Source: Planctomycetota bacterium
GTDB lineage: Bacteria; Planctomycetota; B15-G4
Assembly: GCA_020638905.1 (NCBI GenBank)
Contig: JACKHP010000006.1
Location: 124,001-188,000, forward strand
Length of the DNA: 64,000 nt
Direction of reading: 5' to 3'
The notes under the pieces are model-generated. The model saw only the letters and a list, made by a program, of their open reading frames with translations, had not been told where the DNA came from and did no database searches. This document shows, one piece after another, positions 61,148 to 64,000 of this stretch. The translations under genes and the position numbers were made by a program. The first letter of the stretch is position 1. Each line of letters begins with the position of its first letter.

Positions 61148-63058
61148 TCAGCCGGCGCCGACCGCGTGGGTCGCCTCGACGCCCAGGGAGCGCAGGATGC
61201 GCTCGGCCAGGGCCGCCGGAGTCAGTCCCAGCTTCTCGAACAGGCGCGCCCGAGTGCCGTGCTCGACCCAGCGATCGGGGATGCCGATCGGCAGCACCGG
61301 CGGCAGGGCCACGCCCTCGACCGCCAGCGCCTCGAGCACGGCCGAGCCGAAGCCGCCCGACAGCGCGTGCTCCTCGAGGGTCACGAGCAGCCGCACGCCC
61401 TCGAGCGACGCACGGATCGTGCCCGTGTCGACGGGCTTGGCGAAGCGCGCGTTGATCACCGAGGCCGAGACGCCCTCTTCGGACAGCAGGTCGGCCGCGG
61501 CCTCGGCCAACGGGACCATCGTGCCGTAGGCCACGAGCGACACGTCGTGCCCCTCGCGCAGCGTCACCGCGCGACCGAGTTCGATCGGCGGCACGGGGCC
61601 CTCGGCGGGCGGCGCCGCGTCACGCGGGTAGCGGATGGCGACGGTGCCCGGCAGCTCGACCGCGTAGGCCAGCATCGCACGCAGCTCGTCGGCGTCGGAC
61701 GGAGCCATGAGCACCGTGTTCGGCATGGTGCGCAGGTACGCGATGTCGAACAGGCCGTGGTGGGTGCAGCCGTCGTCGACCAGGCCGGCGCGGTCCATGG
61801 CGAGCACGCACGAGGCGTCCTGGATGAGCAGCTCCTGGAAGACCTGGTCGTACGCGCGCTGCAGGAAGGTCGAGTAGATCGCGAGCACCGGATGCAGGCC
61901 GCCCTTGGCCATGCCGCCGGCCAGCGCCACCGCGTGCTGCTCGCAGATGCCCACGTCGTGGAAGCGATCGGGCAGCGCCTCGGCCAGCATGTGCAGCCCC
62001 GTGCCGTCGGGCATGGCCGCGGTGATGCCCACCACGCGCGCGTCGGAGCGCGCCAGCTCGACGAGCTTCTCGGCGAACACCTGCGTGTACGGCGGACGCT
62101 TCGCCTTGGGCGCGCCCACCGGCGGATCGGCCTCGCCGTCGGCCTTGGGCGCCGGCGCCGGCTTCATGCCGTGCAGCTTCTGCGGATCGCTGGCGGCCAG
62201 CTCGCAGCCGGCACCCTTCTTCGTGAGCACGTGCAGCAACGCCAGCCCGCCGCGGTCGATCAGGTCGCGCAGGGTGTGCACGAGCCGCGGGATGTCGTGT
62301 CCGTCGTGCGGACCGAAGTAGTCGAAGCCGTACTCCTCGAAGACGTGGCCCGGGGTGAGCAGCGAGCGCACCATCGAGACCGATTCCTGCAGCGAGCGGT
62401 CGACCTTGTCGCCGATGAACGGGATGTGCCGGATGAGCTCGTGCATCTCGCGCTTGGCGCCGGTGTACAGCGGTCCGGTGCGCACGCGCGTGAAGTAACG
62501 CGCCAGCGATCCCACCGTCGGGCTGATGGACATCTCGTTGTCGTTGAGCACCACGACCAGGTCGACGCCCAGCTCCTTGGCGGCGTTCATGGCCTCGAAG
62601 GCCACGCCGGCGCCGTAGCTCGCGTCGCCCACCACGGCCACCGTGCGGCGTCCGTTGCCCGCCAGCTTGTCGGCGCGCGCCAGGCCCAGCGCGAGCGAGA
62701 TGGCCGTGCCCGCGTGCCCGGTGTGAAAGAGGTCGTACTCGCTCTCGTTCGGGTGCGGGAAGCCGCACAGGCCGTCGTCCTGGCGCATGGTGCCCATGCG
62801 CGCCTTGCGTCCGGTGAGCATCTTGTGCGGGTAGCACTGGTGCCCGACGTCGAACACGAGCCGGTCTTTGCGGAAGTCGAAGACGTAGTGCAGGGCGACG
62901 GTGAGCTCGACGACTCCCAGGCCCGACCCGAGGTGGCCGCCGGTGCGGCTGATCGTCTCGATCAGGTCGCCGCGCATCTCACCCGCCAGCGTCTCGAGGT
63001 CTTCGAGCGGCAGGCGACGCAGGTCGTCGGGAGAGTCGATCTTCTCGAACAGCGCCAT
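61148..63058 (-). CDS. dxs: 1-deoxy-D-xylulose-5-phosphate synthase
   Basis: A 636-residue ThDP enzyme joining pyruvate and glyceraldehyde 3-phosphate, the first step of the MEP isoprenoid pathway. N-terminal motifs are GGHLGSGLGVVE and VGHQCYPHKMLTGR. The ThDP-binding block is GDAS (144-147) through NDNEMSIS (172-179), with Ala for the usual third Gly. A Pro/Ala/Lys linker lies at about 310-332. The central domain has DRAGLVDDGCTHHG, and the C-terminal transketolase domain is complete. A prenyl synthase gene lies upstream on the same strand, 300 bp away. Confidence 0.94.
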   Translation of the reverse strand: MALFEKIDSPDDLRRLPLEDLETLAGEMRGDLIETISRTGGHLGSGLGVVELTVALHYVFDFRKDRLVFDVGHQCYPHKMLTGRKARMGTMRQDDGLCGFPHPNESEYDLFHTGHAGTAISLALGLARADKLAGNGRRTVAVVGDASYGAGVAFEAMNAAKELGVDLVVVLNDNEMSISPTVGSLARYFTRVRTGPLYTGAKREMHELIRHIPFIGDKVDRSLQESVSMVRSLLTPGHVFEEYGFDYFGPHDGHDIPRLVHTLRDLIDRGGLALLHVLTKKGAGCELAASDPQKLHGMKPAPAPKADGEADPPVGAPKAKRPPYTQVFAEKLVELARSDARVVGITAAMPDGTGLHMLAEALPDRFHDVGICEQHAVALAGGMAKGGLHPVLAIYSTFLQRAYDQVFQELLIQDASCVLAMDRAGLVDDGCTHHGLFDIAYLRTMPNTVLMAPSDADELRAMLAYAVELPGTVAIRYPRDAAPPAEGPVPPIELGRAVTLREGHDVSLVAYGTMVPLAEAAADLLSEEGVSASVINARFAKPVDTGTIRASLEGVRLLVTLEEHALSGGFGSAVLEALAVEGVALPPVLPIGIPDRWVEHGTRARLFEKLGLTPAALAERILRSLGVEATHAVGAG

Positions 63059-63224
63059 GGCGGGCTGGCCTCGAGGGGGCGGGCCGGGTACGGAGCCGCC
63101 ACGATAACAGGAGCGGCTCGCGACCCGCGACTGTCGCCCGGCGACGGAGCGGCGCGGCCGGAGGCGAGGGGCCACGATCGGCCCGGGCCGGCACCGTCCG
63201 GAGCAGGGCCGGGCGCCGCGCAGG

Positions 63225-63347
63225 TCAGCGCGTGGCGACCAGCGACAGTCCCAGCTCGGGGTCGCCGGCCAGCCAGCGCGCGACGGCCTGTCCCACCCGC
63301 GGCTGGGCCGCCGGTGTCCAGTGCGTGCCGCGGTCCGGCGTCGTCAC
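63225..63347 (-). pseudogene. Possible remnant: C-terminus of an AlgX/AlgJ-like SGNH protein
   Basis: A 40-codon ORF (GTG at 63347) in the 301-bp gap between the prenyl synthase and dxs. It contains DRGTHWTPAAQ followed by a helix, reminiscent of the TDTHWT block V region of AlgX/AlgJ-type acetyltransferases. It is in frame with the preceding prenyl synthase but separated by its stop. It could be a decayed gene end or chance. The rest of the gap, 63059-63224, shows nothing else. Confidence 0.25.
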
Positions 63348-63359
63348 GCGGGCGCGCGC

Positions 63360-64000
63360 TCAGTTCCGGCGCGAGAGGATGCGCTCGCCGAGCTGGACGA
63401 GCAGGCCCTCGGCCGCGCCGCCGGCCACCAGCGGACGGGCGCGCGCGACGCAGGCCCGGGCGTCGTCCCAGGCCTGCTCGCGCCCCACCGCCGCGGGCCA
63501 GGTCATCTTGCCGGCCTCGACGTCGCCGGCATCCTTGCCGAGCTGCTGCGCGTCGACCTCGAGGTCGAGCAGGTCGTCGACGATCTGGAACGCCAGGCCC
63601 AGCTCGCGTCCGGCGGCCTCGAGCCGCTCGGCCCGGGCGCGCTCGCCGCGTCCCGCGAGCACGCCGAGGCGCAGGGCCCCGGCCAGCAGCGCCGCGGTCT
63701 TGCCCAGGTGGATGCGTCGCACGCGCTCGACGTCCGGCCGCGCCGCTTCGCCGTCGAGGTCGAGCACCTGGCCGCCCACCATGCCGGCCCAGCCCGAGGC
63801 GCGCGCCAGGCAGACCACCATCTCTCCCACCGGGCACGCGTCCGGAGTGTGCTCGGCCAGCACCTCGAAGGCCTGGGTCAGCAGCGCGTCGCCGGCCAGC
63901 ACGCCCATGGCCTCGCCGTGCAGCACGTGCACGCACGGCTTGCCTCGGCGCAACGTCGCGTCGTCCATGCAGGGCAGGTCGTCGTGGACGAGCGAGTACG
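63360..64000 (-). CDS. Polyprenyl synthetase, farnesyl/geranylgeranyl type (5' end outside window)
   Basis: The C-terminal ~213 residues of a short-chain isoprenyl diphosphate synthase, condensing IPP with allylic diphosphates. The first Asp-rich motif is partly visible at the window edge (VHDDLPCMDDATLRRGKP), and the second is QIVDDLLDLE with GKDAGDVEAGKMTWP downstream. The gene continues past base 64000. Its location before dxs on the same strand indicates a linked isoprenoid locus, as in many bacteria (ispA-dxs). Chain length cannot be set without the residues upstream of the first motif. Confidence 0.92.
   Translation of the reverse strand, partial: YSLVHDDLPCMDDATLRRGKPCVHVLHGEAMGVLAGDALLTQAFEVLAEHTPDACPVGEMVVCLARASGWAGMVGGQVLDLDGEAARPDVERVRRIHLGKTAALLAGALRLGVLAGRGERARAERLEAAGRELGLAFQIVDDLLDLEVDAQQLGKDAGDVEAGKMTWPAAVGREQAWDDARACVARARPLVAGGAAEGLLVQLGERILSRRN

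Noticed and set aside
57994..61455. 1153-codon plus-strand ORF over the giant secreted protein and dxs 3' end
   Set aside because: Arg/Val/Glu-rich mirror sequence with no motifs; the minus-strand proteins are well supported.

Overview
The window is a stretch of bacterial chromosome with very high GC and strongly biased third codon positions. It encodes a diderm with Sec-secreted proteins and many lipoproteins. Gene content suggests a planctomycete-like bacterium: sulfatase-fold lipoproteins, a CRTAC1/TPR lipoprotein pair, large secreted proteins sharing a beta-rich module, an aconitase of the mitochondrial type, and a dxs with a GDAS-type ThDP motif. This assignment is inference from gene content only; no rRNA is present.

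Layout. 1-3800: a translation-coupled fatty-acid/redox group (enoyl-CoA hydratase cut by the window edge, 2Fe-2S ferredoxin, acyl-CoA dehydrogenase, SGNH hydrolase). 3886-5714: tRNA-His and tRNA-Lys around two small envelope genes. 5955-12923: TPR protein, secreted M16 protease, aconitase. 12990-19242 (minus): three coupled sulfatase-fold proteins, all ending in a C-x-x-C tail; the middle one has lost its catalytic residues. 19300-26800: an integrative island in tRNA-Leu(TAG), bounded by an exact 60-bp repeat of the tRNA 3' end. It carries a C5 DNA methyltransferase, a tyrosine integrase, an unfamiliar 911-aa AAA+ ATPase in visibly lower-GC DNA, and an AbiE toxin-antitoxin pair. 26944-32178 (minus): small membrane protein, Isc-type ferredoxin, M16 lipoprotein, threonine aldolase. 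32325-42713 (plus): FG-GAP and TPR lipoproteins, two secreted alpha/beta-hydrolase paralogues, an RluA-type pseudouridine synthase, rpmH (L34) with its own promoter and terminator, and a YgiQ radical-SAM protein. 42704-49287: lipoprotein, a fourth sulfatase-fold lipoprotein, two glycosyltransferases, and an SGNH hydrolase. 49433-56820: a tightly packed eight-gene operon of mostly unknown membrane proteins around a glutamate-mutase-MutL-like ASKHA ATPase. 56906-64000 (minus): PIG-L deacetylase coupled to a giant secreted protein, then dxs and the start of a prenyl synthase gene (isoprenoid precursors).

The two best candidates for undescribed biology are (i) the MutL-like ATPase/membrane-protein operon at 49433-56820, which has no glutamate mutase near it, and (ii) the AAA+ protein in the tRNA-Leu island, which sits between a lone methyltransferase/integrase and an abortive-infection toxin pair. 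The sulfatase-fold trio with threonine nucleophiles, a dead middle member and C-terminal CxxC tails is a third.
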